Positions 17,377-26,355 of a DNA stretch of 64,000 nucleotides are shown here, piece after piece. The translations under genes were made by a program, and so were the position numbers. The stretch is from JACOMS01 sp964352785. Its GTDB lineage: Bacteria > Pseudomonadota > Alphaproteobacteria > Caulobacterales > Maricaulaceae. The stretch spans positions 80,454 through 144,453 of the forward strand of contig CAYGTI010000008.1 of the NCBI GenBank assembly GCA_964352785.1, given 5' to 3'. How positions within the stretch are numbered: the stretch's first letter is position 1; each line of letters begins with the position of its first letter. Under the pieces are notes generated by a model. It was not told where the DNA came from, ran no database searches, and saw only the letters and a program-made list of their open reading frames with translations.

Positions 17377-18855
17377 ATGTACTGCTTTAAACCTTTATTT
17401 CTAAGTGCTGCCCTTACGTTTACAGTTGGGCTATCTGCATCTGCCCAAACACCACAAGATACACTGTTGTCCCCTACCCAAATTCGCGCTGACATCACAC
17501 TTGCGAAAGAGGCGTATAGCCGCGTTCACCCCGGGTACACACGTTATACAAGCGAGGCGGTTTTGAACGCATCCTGGGAGGCTGTTAATAGCAAAGCCGC
17601 TTCGCGTGAGGGTCTGACATTGGGTGAATTCTATACTGAACTTCAAAATGTCCTTGCGGGTATTCGGTGCGATCATACCAAAGCTGAACTTCCCAAGGCT
17701 ATCGGTCAAGATAGAAATATTACGCCTGTTTATCTACCCGTGATTTGGCGGGTTATCGAGGGCCGCGGCTTTATTGAAAACCCCGGCACAACGGGGCTTA
17801 GCCGAGGTGATGAAATTATCTCAATTGATGGGCGGGCCCTACGGGATCTAATGAACGACGTTCGTCCGCTAATACCGTTTGACGGTAACACGGGTTTTGT
17901 TCGCGATATACATATGGGGGCATCACTTGAATTTATGGGCGGAGCTGTTGATCATTTCGGCGCGCTTTTATGGGATATAAGTCCGATGGCGGCTTTGACC
18001 GTAAAAACAAAAAACGGTGATCTAAAAACTAGTGATGTAAACCGTATCCTTCACAAGGATTGGAAAGCTCTCCTGCAGGACGGAAAGACCAGTACTGATT
18101 TTCCGGACGCTATTACCTTTGATAGGATTGGAGATAAGGCCGCTTATCTTAGGATTGATAGTTTTGTGAATTATCGCCAGCCCGTGAAGCCTGATAGTCT
18201 TTATGACCCTATTTTTAGCGCGATTAAATCTGAGGGTCGTGACCAACTCATCTTGGACTTGCGTGAAAATGGGGGAGGCTCCACCGATGCCAAGACCCGA
18301 CTTTTCGCACATTTGATTAAGAAGAAAAACCGCTTGGTCAAAGACACGCAGGTTAAAACTCTCGATCATTCTGGCCTTGAGCCTTATATTTCGACGTGGG
18401 AGACACGGCTAATAAATCCAAACAAACTTGGCTTTAAGAAAAATGCCAATGGCGCATACTCGCTTCGCAAAATATTTGCCGATGATACAAAAATGATCCG
18501 TCCAGATAAGACCGCCTTTGCAGGGCAACTCTATGTTCTAACCAGCTCATCTAATGGGTCTGCAACAACGGCGCTCCTCGCAAAGCTAAAAGATATGGAT
18601 AATGTGACGCTTATCGGCGAGGAAACAGGCGGAAGTGCTGAGGGTACTACGGCGGGCGTGTTGTTTTATCTTAAATTACCAGAAAGTGGTATTCGAACAC
18701 GTATTCCTGTCATGCAGGACTTTAATGATGTGACAAGCTTCGTGCCGGGGAAGGGCATAACACCAGATATTCTCGCGCCAATGACAGCAAATGCTTTTTT
18801 AGACGGCAAAGACCCTGCTTATGAAAGAGCGCTCAAAATGATTACTAAAGAATAG
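17377..18855 (+). CDS. Exported S41-family (C-terminal processing type) peptidase
   Basis: A 492-residue periplasmic or secreted protein. A signal peptide (FKPLFLSAALTFTVGLSASA) is followed by a helical N-terminal region, a PDZ-like stretch (TTGLSRGDEIISIDGRAL near 145-165) and the S41 domain with DLRENGGGS and the SSSNGSATTALL segment holding the likely nucleophilic serine. EETGGSAEG follows, as in the family. ATG 17377 is preferred over 17365 because GGAG lies six bases before it. Substrate unknown. It follows the 7TM-AraC gene and is convergent with the DUF4197 gene. Confidence 0.83.
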   Translation: MYCFKPLFLSAALTFTVGLSASAQTPQDTLLSPTQIRADITLAKEAYSRVHPGYTRYTSEAVLNASWEAVNSKAASREGLTLGEFYTELQNVLAGIRCDHTKAELPKAIGQDRNITPVYLPVIWRVIEGRGFIENPGTTGLSRGDEIISIDGRALRDLMNDVRPLIPFDGNTGFVRDIHMGASLEFMGGAVDHFGALLWDISPMAALTVKTKNGDLKTSDVNRILHKDWKALLQDGKTSTDFPDAITFDRIGDKAAYLRIDSFVNYRQPVKPDSLYDPIFSAIKSEGRDQLILDLRENGGGSTDAKTRLFAHLIKKKNRLVKDTQVKTLDHSGLEPYISTWETRLINPNKLGFKKNANGAYSLRKIFADDTKMIRPDKTAFAGQLYVLTSSSNGSATTALLAKLKDMDNVTLIGEETGGSAEGTTAGVLFYLKLPESGIRTRIPVMQDFNDVTSFVPGKGITPDILAPMTANAFLDGKDPAYERALKMITKE

Positions 18856-18906
18856 CAAAGGACTCTACCGATTGTGTATTAGAGCTAAACGCTTTGCTGC
18901 TTAAAC

Positions 18907-19641
18907 CTACGCCGTATAGCCAAAAACACGGCGTAGGATTTCGCTGGTGCGGGCGGCGGGATTTTCGCGGATCATGCGTTCTTCTTCTCCGATATAATGA
19001 AAGACACCGGACAGGGCATAATCAACGCCGTGTGTTATGAGGTTTTGTTTGGCATCGGCGCCAAGTTGCGGCGCAAACGGAATAGATTGCACTTGGCCCG
19101 AGAGCTGATCAAACAACCGCAGCGCGCCCGTATTCGCTAGCGCATTTTCCATCACCGGAGAAAACAGCGCCACAAGCCGGGGCGTTGTTTTGGTTTGCAG
19201 GTACTCGGTCGCGGCGTTGTCAGCGCCTTTGACAATGCCTATCGCGTCTTGAATGGATAGGCCTGATATGGCGTCCAAAAAAATGTTTTTGGCGACGGGC
19301 GCGGCGGTCTCTGCTCCCCTGTTGAGCTGAACTTCCAGATCATTGAGCAGTCCGGCAGCCCCCACGGCGCTCAAGACAGACTTTATGTCTTGGAGGTAAT
19401 TTGGCAGTGGAATGCGGATGAGCGCATCGTTGAGGAACCCGCCATTAGCCCCGACGATACCAATCGCGTGCCCGACGCCTTTGTCGAGCGCCGCGCGTAT
19501 CCCTTGTGCCGCATCCGCTTCGCTTAGAATGCCGGAACCTAAGATCGCTCCGAGGGCTTCCGCGTCGAGAGTTTCGCAAGCGGCCAGGCCAGCGGCGCTG
19601 GCGGCCAATAAAAAGAGGCGGCGGTCAAATTTATGGCTCAT
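18907..19641 (-). CDS. DUF4197 family lipoprotein or exported protein
   Basis: A 244-residue protein with an RR-containing signal (FDRRLFLLAASAAGLAAC) and a cysteine in a lipobox-like position; Tat or Sec export is possible. The remainder matches the DUF4197 family, mostly helical: AAQGIRAALDKGVGHAI, LNDALIRIPLPNYL, DAISGLSIQDAIGIVKG, ATEYLQTKT, and the C-terminal ALSGVFHYIGEEERMIRENPAARTS. Function is unknown in the family. GGAG six bases ahead fixes ATG 19641. It is divergent from ppk2, and a CtrA-type box lies between them. Confidence 0.88.
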   Translation of the reverse strand: MSHKFDRRLFLLAASAAGLAACETLDAEALGAILGSGILSEADAAQGIRAALDKGVGHAIGIVGANGGFLNDALIRIPLPNYLQDIKSVLSAVGAAGLLNDLEVQLNRGAETAAPVAKNIFLDAISGLSIQDAIGIVKGADNAATEYLQTKTTPRLVALFSPVMENALANTGALRLFDQLSGQVQSIPFAPQLGADAKQNLITHGVDYALSGVFHYIGEEERMIRENPAARTSEILRRVFGYTA

Positions 19642-19698
19642 GGGAGACTCCTGAAATTTATGCAAGATTAGGCAGGATTGATCGCGGATTCAATGGAT

Positions 19699-19713
19699 TT
19701 AAACAGAGATTAA
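19699..19713. promoter_or_regulatory. CtrA-type box TTAA-N7-TTAA
   Basis: TTAA at 19699-19702 and TTAA at 19710-19713 with seven bases between. The site is in the divergent promoter region of ppk2 (start 107 bases away) and the DUF4197 gene (57 bases). Perfect match to the Caulobacter consensus half-sites; actual binding is inference. Confidence 0.55.
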
Positions 19714-19820
19714 GTGTTCTTGACGCGCTAGGCTGCGACAGCTTGGAGTTGGACAGAGAGGCTATATTCCCGCTATTATATATTCTATGCAGAGGTCGTC
19801 GTCTAATGGAGGGGAATTTA

Positions 19821-20756
19821 ATGACAGATCAAAAACCGGAATCAGGCAGAGACGCAGAAAAATTACAGCGCGAACAGCTTGAGACTGAAGATGAGGTGTT
19901 CCGCCTTCCGGAGTTTAGCTACGATCAAGACGCGATCCGCCACGCGTTTGAGAGTGGTGAATATCCTTACAATAAAAAGCTCGACCGCAAGTCCTATGAG
20001 AGAACCAAGCTTGAGCTACAAACCGAGCTTTTGAAGGTTCAACTTTGGACAAAGCAAACCGGTCAAAAAATCGTCATTATTTTTGAGGGACGCGACGCGG
20101 CAGGAAAAGGCGGCGCGATCAAACGGTTTACTGAGCATTTAAACCCCCGCGCGGCGCGCGTCGTGGCACTTGAGAAACCGACCCACAAAGAACAAGGGCA
20201 ATGGTATTTTCAGCGTTATATCCAGCATTTGCCCACGGCGGGCGAAATCGTCTTTTTTGACCGATCTTGGTACAACCGCGCCGGCGTGGAGCGCGCTATG
20301 GGGTTTTGTACGCCGTTTGAATATCTTGAATTTATGCGCCAAGCGCCCGAGATCGAACGTATGCTCGCGCGCTCCGGTGTTATTTTGTTTAAATACTGGT
20401 TCTCTGTCACGCGCGACGAGCAGCGTCGCCGGTTTAAATCCCGCGAGCATGATCCGCTCAAACAATGGAAGCTCTCCCCCGTTGATCTGGCCAGCCTTGA
20501 TAAATGGGATGATTATACCGAGGCCAAAGAGGCTATGTTTTATTACACTGACACTGCGGACGCCCCGTGGAGCATCATCAAATCCGATGATAAAAAACGG
20601 GCGCGCCTGAACTGTATGATGCATTTTCTCAATAGCCTAGATTACCCCGGCAAAGACCCCAGCGTGGTGCACGATCCTGATCCGCTGATCGTCGGTAATT
20701 CGTCCCATCTGCTGCGTAGCAAAGAGGGGCTTCATACCAAAGGGTTTGGACTCTAA
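19821..20756 (+). CDS. ppk2: Polyphosphate kinase 2
   Basis: PPK2 transfers phosphate between polyphosphate and nucleoside diphosphates or monophosphates, linking polyphosphate stores to GTP or ATP levels. The 311-residue protein has the PPK2 P-loop GRDAAGKGG at 90-98, a lid region (LNPRAARVVALEKPTHKEQ) and Walker B FFDRSWYNRAGVE. RRFKSREHDPLKQWKLSP and DDKKRARLNCM are also family hallmarks. Several upstream ATGs are in frame; 19821 is chosen for GGAGGGG just before it. The length suggests a one-domain enzyme. It is a single gene with a CtrA-type box in its promoter region. Confidence 0.94.
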   Translation: MTDQKPESGRDAEKLQREQLETEDEVFRLPEFSYDQDAIRHAFESGEYPYNKKLDRKSYERTKLELQTELLKVQLWTKQTGQKIVIIFEGRDAAGKGGAIKRFTEHLNPRAARVVALEKPTHKEQGQWYFQRYIQHLPTAGEIVFFDRSWYNRAGVERAMGFCTPFEYLEFMRQAPEIERMLARSGVILFKYWFSVTRDEQRRRFKSREHDPLKQWKLSPVDLASLDKWDDYTEAKEAMFYYTDTADAPWSIIKSDDKKRARLNCMMHFLNSLDYPGKDPSVVHDPDPLIVGNSSHLLRSKEGLHTKGFGL

Positions 20757-20880
20757 GTCCGAGTCTTAATCATTGGCGCCGCTGGGCGCGCGTATTTTCT
20801 GATACGTTGATGGACGGTTTTCACCTGTGTGGCATCTTGGCGTGTCTTCTTTCCATATATCTCTATTCTTTTCTTGATTT

Positions 20881-20900
20881 TGCAAATCACTCTCATTATC
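20881..20900. promoter_or_regulatory. Fur-box-like operator upstream of the TonB receptor
   Basis: TGCAAATCACTCTCATTATC resembles the palindromic Fur box (TGATAAT-N-ATTATCA) with most positions kept. It lies 34 bases before the receptor start, where iron-repressed receptors normally carry one. The match is imperfect; Irr- or Fur-type repression is inferred. Confidence 0.55.
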
Positions 20901-20933
20901 GAGTGAGTTCGAGTTAGTACAGAAAGAGACGGC

Positions 20934-23012
20934 ATGTTTAAAAAAGCTTTGGTGGCGACGACGATCCTCATCGGCAGTTCCGTAGCGCTCACCGCTTTGG
21001 CGGATGAGGATGAAATTATTGTAAAAGGCCGTTATTTGTCCATTGACGAGCTAAACGCCGTCAAGACACCGACGCCGATTATCAATGTCCCGCAAAGCCT
21101 GACGATCATTGAGGAGCTTCAAATCCGCAATCAAGCGTTTACGTCCATCGGCGACATAACGCGTTTTATCCCGGGCCTAAGCAACAGTCAGGGCGAGGGG
21201 CACCGCGACGCGATTATTATTCGCGGCAATCAAACTACGGCAGATTTTTTCCAAGACGGCGTGCGTGATGACGTGCAATATTTCCGCCCGCTTTATAATG
21301 CCCAGCAAGTCGAAATTCTACGCGGTTCAAACGCGCTTTTATTTGGGCGCGGCGGCGTTGGCGGTATTATCAACCGGGTCACGAAAAAAGCTGAAATCGG
21401 CGATCAGTTCACCGGCCTGACGGGCAGCGTGGATACGTTTGGCGCTTACCTCGCGGCTGTGGATACAAATTATACATTGACGGAGACTGCGGGTCTGCGG
21501 GTTAACGCGTTCGCCGAAGGTTTAAATAACCATCGTGATTTCTATGACGGTACCCGGTTTGGGATTAATCCAACTTTGGGTTTTGAGTTGAGCCCGCAAA
21601 CCCGGCTTGATCTGTCTTATGAATATTTAGATGATGACCGGGTTGTTGACCGGGGTGTGCCCTCACAAGACGTAGCAAACGGCCCTGATGTACCGCTCGA
21701 AGGGTTTGATAATACCTTCTTTGGCTCCCCGGATGAGAACTTTACAACCTTGCAGGCTCACATTTTGCGGGCCCGCATCAATCATGACTTTAGCGCGTCC
21801 CTGAAAGGTAATGTGGCGCTGCAATATGCCGATTATGATAAGCTCTACCAAAACCTCTTTGCTAGCGAAGAGGTAAGCGTTGCGAGCGGCACGTTCACCC
21901 GGGTTCAACTGGATGGTTACCGCGACCCAACGGCACGTCAGAACGTTTTGGTGCAAGGCAATCTGGTTGGAGAATTTGATACGGGCAGCATCGGCCACAC
22001 CATATTATTTGGGGCCGAGTACGCCAGTCAAGACACGGCGAACTCACGGCTTAATAATGTGTTCGCCGCCAATAACGGCCCTCAACTGTTTATTCCATTC
22101 TCTGACCCGCTGGTCATTCCGGCCTTTGGCTTTACCAGCCCCGCCCGCAATAGAGAGTCGGATGTCAGCGTTTTATCTGTCTATGTACAAGACCAGATTG
22201 ACCTTACTGACGCGTTTAAAGTTGTCTTGGGCGCGCGGTTTGATAGCTTTGACATTGATGTAAATGATATACAGCGTAATGAGGTCTTTTCCCGAAAAGA
22301 TGAAGAGTTCACTCCGCGTTTGGGCTTGATTTATAAGCCTGCGGAGAATGTCTCGTTTTACGGCAGTTTCAGCCAGACATTTCTGCCGCGTTCCGGTGAT
22401 CAATTCCTAACGCTTGATCTTGATACAGAGTCGACACGCCCGCAATTTACGGAAAACCTCGAACTTGGAGCCAAATGGGATATTCGGTCGGATCTGAGCC
22501 TCACGGCAGCCGTGTTTGAACTTGACCGCGAAAACTTTACCTCTGTTGACCCTGCAGATACCTCACAAACGATTATAATTGCAGGATCTAAAACTACCGG
22601 ATTTGAAGTCCAATTAATGGGTAATGTGACGAAACAGTGGTCCATTAACACGGGCTATAGCTATATGGACGGGCAGGTTCAGGGCGGTAGCACGGACGGC
22701 AACCGGCCTCGCCAGACACCCGAGCACATGGCCTCGATGTGGAATAATTACCAAGTGAATGACCAGCTTGGCCTTGGTCTTGGCGCGACTTATCAAGGCA
22801 GCTATTTCGTGCGCGAAGATAATTTCGTCGAAGTTCCTAGCTATGTCCGGTTTGATGCGGCCGCGTTTTATGATGTGTCCGAGACGCTGCGTTTGCAGGT
22901 GAATGTAGAGAATTTGCTGAATACGGACTATTATCCCGATGCCCACAGCAATGATAATATTTCCACAGGCAAACCGCTAAATGCGCGCTTTACCCTGAGC
23001 AGCCGTTTTTAA
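20934..23012 (+). CDS. TonB-dependent siderophore receptor
   Basis: A 692-residue outer-membrane receptor for ferric siderophores. It has a signal peptide (FKKALVATTILIGSSVALTALA), a TonB-box-like segment (DEIIVKG), a plug domain (VPQSLTIIEELQIRNQ; DAIIIRGNQTTADFFQDGVRD; VEILRGSNALLFGRGGVGGIINRVTK) and a beta-barrel. The last residues LSSRF end in phenylalanine, as barrel proteins do. The plug fits the FhuA/FiuA-type siderophore receptor branch; the ligand cannot be told from sequence. A Fur-like box is in the promoter. No transport operon for the inner membrane is adjacent. Confidence 0.92.
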   Translation: MFKKALVATTILIGSSVALTALADEDEIIVKGRYLSIDELNAVKTPTPIINVPQSLTIIEELQIRNQAFTSIGDITRFIPGLSNSQGEGHRDAIIIRGNQTTADFFQDGVRDDVQYFRPLYNAQQVEILRGSNALLFGRGGVGGIINRVTKKAEIGDQFTGLTGSVDTFGAYLAAVDTNYTLTETAGLRVNAFAEGLNNHRDFYDGTRFGINPTLGFELSPQTRLDLSYEYLDDDRVVDRGVPSQDVANGPDVPLEGFDNTFFGSPDENFTTLQAHILRARINHDFSASLKGNVALQYADYDKLYQNLFASEEVSVASGTFTRVQLDGYRDPTARQNVLVQGNLVGEFDTGSIGHTILFGAEYASQDTANSRLNNVFAANNGPQLFIPFSDPLVIPAFGFTSPARNRESDVSVLSVYVQDQIDLTDAFKVVLGARFDSFDIDVNDIQRNEVFSRKDEEFTPRLGLIYKPAENVSFYGSFSQTFLPRSGDQFLTLDLDTESTRPQFTENLELGAKWDIRSDLSLTAAVFELDRENFTSVDPADTSQTIIIAGSKTTGFEVQLMGNVTKQWSINTGYSYMDGQVQGGSTDGNRPRQTPEHMASMWNNYQVNDQLGLGLGATYQGSYFVREDNFVEVPSYVRFDAAAFYDVSETLRLQVNVENLLNTDYYPDAHSNDNISTGKPLNARFTLSSRF

Positions 23013-23273
23013 GCTAGGTTAGCATGACTGATACATTTGCATTGTTCCTGCGACGCGCTCTTTTATAATCCGCTTGGGCTTTAGCTATTGCCTCTCAGAG
23101 AGCCTGGAAATCTCAACATTGCCGTGAAGATAGTAAAGGCGGTTATGTTGAGAGCCCTGCCCCCTGCCGTACTAAAGAAATAAGTGCGGCACAACGATAT
23201 GCAAACGTCTCTCTGAACTGTGGCAACTATGCAGCGTGACGGATCGCGGCAGGCCGTGTAAGGCTTGAGTCAT
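23013..23273. other. Intergenic region with a long stem-loop
   Basis: A 261-base gap. A nine-base perfect inverted repeat, TCTCAACAT at 23111-23119 and ATGTTGAGA at 23145-23153, encloses a smaller GCC/GGC stem. No T-tract follows, so it is not a standard terminator. CTCTCAGAGAG, another small palindrome, lies at about 23093-23103. The role is unknown: leader structure, protein-binding site or small RNA are all possible. Confidence 0.35.
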
Positions 23274-24602
23274 ATGAGCGATAATCTCAATAACAAAGAC
23301 GGAAAAGCCGTGCCGTCGCGGCGATTGTCGCGCCTCGCGGGGCTCGGCGGTATGGCGGTAAATATTGCCGGCGGCCTTGTTGTAAATGGCGCGCGGCAAT
23401 TGGCATCAGGACAGCGCCCCCGCGCAGCAGACTTGTTAATGACGCCGGCAAATGCGGTCAAGCTCACGCGGCAACTTTCCAATATGCGGGGCGCAGCGAT
23501 GAAAATCGGCCAGATGATCTCTATGGATAGTGGCGATTTTTTGCCTAAGGAATTTGCAGATATTCTGGCCCGTTTGCGTGCTGATGCCCAGCACATGCCG
23601 CGCGCGCAGTTAATTCAAGTCCTACAGCAAGAATGGGGAGAGGGGTGGGAGAGCACATTTGCGGATTTTGATTATCATCCCATCGCTGCCGCTTCCATTG
23701 GGCAAGTACAACGCGCCGTACTACCGAGCGGAGAGGAACTCGCGATCAAAGTACAATATTCCGGCGTGAAAGACAGTATCGACAGCGACGTCAAAAATGT
23801 GGCGTCTTTGCTGCGTATGTCAGGTGTACTGCCTGCAAATATGGACGTGAAACCGATCATCGAAGCCGGGCGGCTACAACTCCACCAAGAAGCGAATTAC
23901 AATAGAGAAGCGGCCTATCTCTGCCGTTTTCGCGAAATGTTAGCAGGGGATGAAAACTTTGAACTCCCACAAGTCTATCCTGATCTTTCAACCGATAAAG
24001 TTTTGACTATGTCATATATTGAAAGCCAGCCAATTGAAGCCATGACCGATGCACCGCAACGCACGCGCGACCGAATTGTTTATTTGCTCATGGATTTAAC
24101 CCTGCGTGAATTGTTTGAGTTTAAGCTGATGCAGACAGACCCGAATTTTGCCAATTACCGTTATAATACGCAAACAGACCGGCTCGTCCTGCTCGATTTT
24201 GGCGCAAGCCGCGATATTCCTGACGCTCTGGCCGCAGTCTATCAAAACCTTTTAAGGGCGGCGACTTCGGGTAGCAGTGAGCAGACATTCCAAGCGGCTA
24301 TTGCGATGGGGTTTATGCCTGCAAATATGCCGGTTAAATACGCAGAGTCTATTTTGGAGATGATGGATGACGTGATCGAACCCCTCAGCCGGGATGAGCC
24401 ATTTGATTTTGGCACCAACCCCCTTGCGGCGAACCTGCGGGATAAAGGCATGGCGCTCGCGCTAGAGCGGGAGCTATGGCATGTTCCGCCGGCAGAGATG
24501 GTCTTTATTCAGCGCAAGCTGGGCGGCGTTTTCATGCTGGCCAGCCGCTTGCGGGCCAGAGTCAATATTCATGAATTGATACGATATCATACTGGGGCTT
24601 GA
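23274..24602 (+). CDS. ABC1/UbiB-family atypical kinase
   Basis: A 442-residue ABC1/ADCK-type protein. The family's KxGQ motif is present (MRGAAMKIGQMIS), followed by an A-rich loop and ATP-lysine region (AAASIGQVQRAVLPSGEELAIKVQYSG) and the catalytic/metal segments (MQTDPNFANYRY; RLVLLDFGASRDI). The family supports ubiquinone synthesis or lipid handling at the membrane; this member resembles the yeast Coq8/ADCK-like cytoplasmic type rather than canonical UbiB with C-terminal membrane helices. ATG 23274 is used; an in-frame TTG lies nine bases upstream. It is followed after 76 bases by a small membrane-protein gene. Confidence 0.88.
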   Translation: MSDNLNNKDGKAVPSRRLSRLAGLGGMAVNIAGGLVVNGARQLASGQRPRAADLLMTPANAVKLTRQLSNMRGAAMKIGQMISMDSGDFLPKEFADILARLRADAQHMPRAQLIQVLQQEWGEGWESTFADFDYHPIAAASIGQVQRAVLPSGEELAIKVQYSGVKDSIDSDVKNVASLLRMSGVLPANMDVKPIIEAGRLQLHQEANYNREAAYLCRFREMLAGDENFELPQVYPDLSTDKVLTMSYIESQPIEAMTDAPQRTRDRIVYLLMDLTLRELFEFKLMQTDPNFANYRYNTQTDRLVLLDFGASRDIPDALAAVYQNLLRAATSGSSEQTFQAAIAMGFMPANMPVKYAESILEMMDDVIEPLSRDEPFDFGTNPLAANLRDKGMALALERELWHVPPAEMVFIQRKLGGVFMLASRLRARVNIHELIRYHTGA

Positions 24603-24678
24603 TGCGGCCCACATAAAGCGCCGCAGTTTCAGGAATATTTAAAGCTTCACGGATATACAAAGTGACAGGGAGCAAGAT

Positions 24679-24903
24679 ATGACCCAACTTGAAAAATCAC
24701 TCGAAAAAGTAGATGCCGCCGGTTTTTGGATCGGGCGTATTTTATTGTGGGCGTCAGCAGCGCTTGTGGGATATTTAGCCTTCAAAATTTTGGGCACCTT
24801 AGATTATAGCCTAATGATCCGGTTGGGCGGCGCGGTTGTGATTGCTCTTATTTCATTGCCTTTACTGTGGATATTTTGGCGAATTATGGCGTTTTTTAAT
24901 TGA
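24679..24903 (+). CDS. Small two-helix membrane protein
   Basis: A 74-residue protein with an acidic/basic N-terminal helix (TQLEKSLEKVDAA) and two membrane segments (FWIGRILLWASAALVGYLAF; IRLGGAVVIALISLPLLWIFW). CAGGGAG precedes the ATG. I do not recognise a family. It follows the ABC1-family kinase gene in the same direction and may be cotranscribed with it. Confidence 0.65.
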   Translation: MTQLEKSLEKVDAAGFWIGRILLWASAALVGYLAFKILGTLDYSLMIRLGGAVVIALISLPLLWIFWRIMAFFN

Positions 24904-25193
24904 CCTCATTCACCTTATCCGGCTCGCGCAGTCTGTGATTTTGGGCTTGCCCGTAATGACAGTGATGACCTGCATTGCGTCATTTGGTTTGCATCCTCGT
25001 TTTTAGCGCAGTTTTATTTTTCTTATTCAGTTACTTAGGCTGCACTATCAGAGACGTTTCCTCGGTTTGGAGTTTTGCCATAGTCTGTGAGAATGAAAAA
25101 TGATTGGCCATATTCACTGCGTACGACAAAGCTGCCGTTCCGGGGATTGAAACCCCGGCGCGGGCTTACATCCAAAATTAACTCGGCCAAGAC
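24904..25193. other. Intergenic region without a clear gene
   Basis: These 290 bases hold no convincing gene. The only structure I see is a CCGGGG/CCCCGG hairpin at 25140-25158 with a seven-base loop, lacking a T-tract. Confidence 0.4.
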
Positions 25194-26351
25194 ATGTTTG
25201 CCAACGCCGATCTTATGACCTGTGCGCGCATTAACACATGGGCCGGAGTCAGGGATGAAATGGCCCTGACGGAATGGCTGCTCTCGGATGAGCGCAGCTA
25301 TAGAATTGCGGCGGCGCGCTTCAGAGATTTAGGCCGCCTCCCCGCGCGTGCCGCGAAATATCTCGGCGGGACGTCATGTGATGTCCAAGACCCTGCGGTT
25401 ATTCAATGCTCCAAACGCACCTATGATACTGTGCCGGAGCCAGAGGCCGCTGCGCTGAGCCAAAAAATCATATCAGCAGCCGGGCACGAACTTGGATTAA
25501 TGTCGGCGTTAAAGACGATCACTGAGACTATGCTTTGCGCTGTAGTTAAATATCTTAGGGTGACAATGGCGCTGACCCGGCTTGGTGATGCCATAAATAA
25601 TACAGATTTAAATGCGCCAGAGCCACCCGTTAAAGACGCCCCGAAAGCCAAACCTGGCTCTGCGCCTCCAAAATGCTCGCGCCGCTCATTTCGGTGGGCG
25701 TTGTCTCCGGCTAAAGCTTACGGCTTTGATGAGATGAAAGCCCGTTATGGGTATGATGTGCGCGGCACGTCAGCTTATTGGATAGAAAAACGCGCCAATA
25801 GTTTACGCCGCCGCTGGGAGGTCTATCACGCCTCAACACCGAAAAATCTCACACCAAAAAAATCAAAGGGTGATCCGCCCGAGCCGCAAAAATTAACCCT
25901 CACACCGGACATTGATGCGCCGCTCACTACCAAACACTTTGAGCCGGCGGACGCGGATTATAATAGTATCTGGCCGCCGATTGTGCTGCCTGCCGGGCCG
26001 CCCACACGGGACGCTGCGCAGGAGGCTTTTGTACAGGCCTTGAATACTGACACCGAAGCCAAACCTATAAAGCTGACGTCAGCGCTTGCGGCGCGGTTAA
26101 ATCCATCTACCGCCAAAAACGGGCATCCGGCAAACGGTAAAGACGGACGGCGCGATAGGTTTTTTCCAAACCAGATTGCAGCGAATACCGCGGTGCCCGC
26201 GCTTGTCTCTGATCGCGGGGCGCGCGTTTCAGTCTTAAGCGTAGGGCTCAGCGCTGCGACGCGCGCACAGCCAAAACCTGTAAAAGCCAACCGCAAAACA
26301 CGCCGGGCCAATGCCTCTAAGCGCCGCCAGCTTTGCCGCGCGCCGCCTTAG
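25194..26351 (+). CDS. Unrecognised 385-residue protein
   Basis: A long uninterrupted frame with no known family that I can recognise. The first half is mixed helical, with cysteines in CARINTW and GGTSCDVQDPAVIQC. A middle section (CSRRSFRWALSPAKAYGFDEMKARYGYDVRG; RANSLRRRWEVYH) is basic. The second half is low in complexity, rich in P, K, T and A. The tail is strongly basic (VKANRKTRRANASKRRQ), so nucleic-acid contact is possible but unproven. No signal peptide or membrane segment. The start is uncertain; ATG 25260 (AGGGATGAA upstream) is an alternative. It is convergent with argD, five bases apart. Confidence 0.6.
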   Translation: MFANADLMTCARINTWAGVRDEMALTEWLLSDERSYRIAAARFRDLGRLPARAAKYLGGTSCDVQDPAVIQCSKRTYDTVPEPEAAALSQKIISAAGHELGLMSALKTITETMLCAVVKYLRVTMALTRLGDAINNTDLNAPEPPVKDAPKAKPGSAPPKCSRRSFRWALSPAKAYGFDEMKARYGYDVRGTSAYWIEKRANSLRRRWEVYHASTPKNLTPKKSKGDPPEPQKLTLTPDIDAPLTTKHFEPADADYNSIWPPIVLPAGPPTRDAAQEAFVQALNTDTEAKPIKLTSALAARLNPSTAKNGHPANGKDGRRDRFFPNQIAANTAVPALVSDRGARVSVLSVGLSAATRAQPKPVKANRKTRRANASKRRQLCRAPP

Positions 26352-26355
26352 GGTG

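Noticed and set aside
25140..25158. CCGGGG/CCCCGG hairpin before the unrecognised ORF
   Set aside because: No T-tract and no gene ends just upstream within reach; kept only as a note in the intergenic entry.
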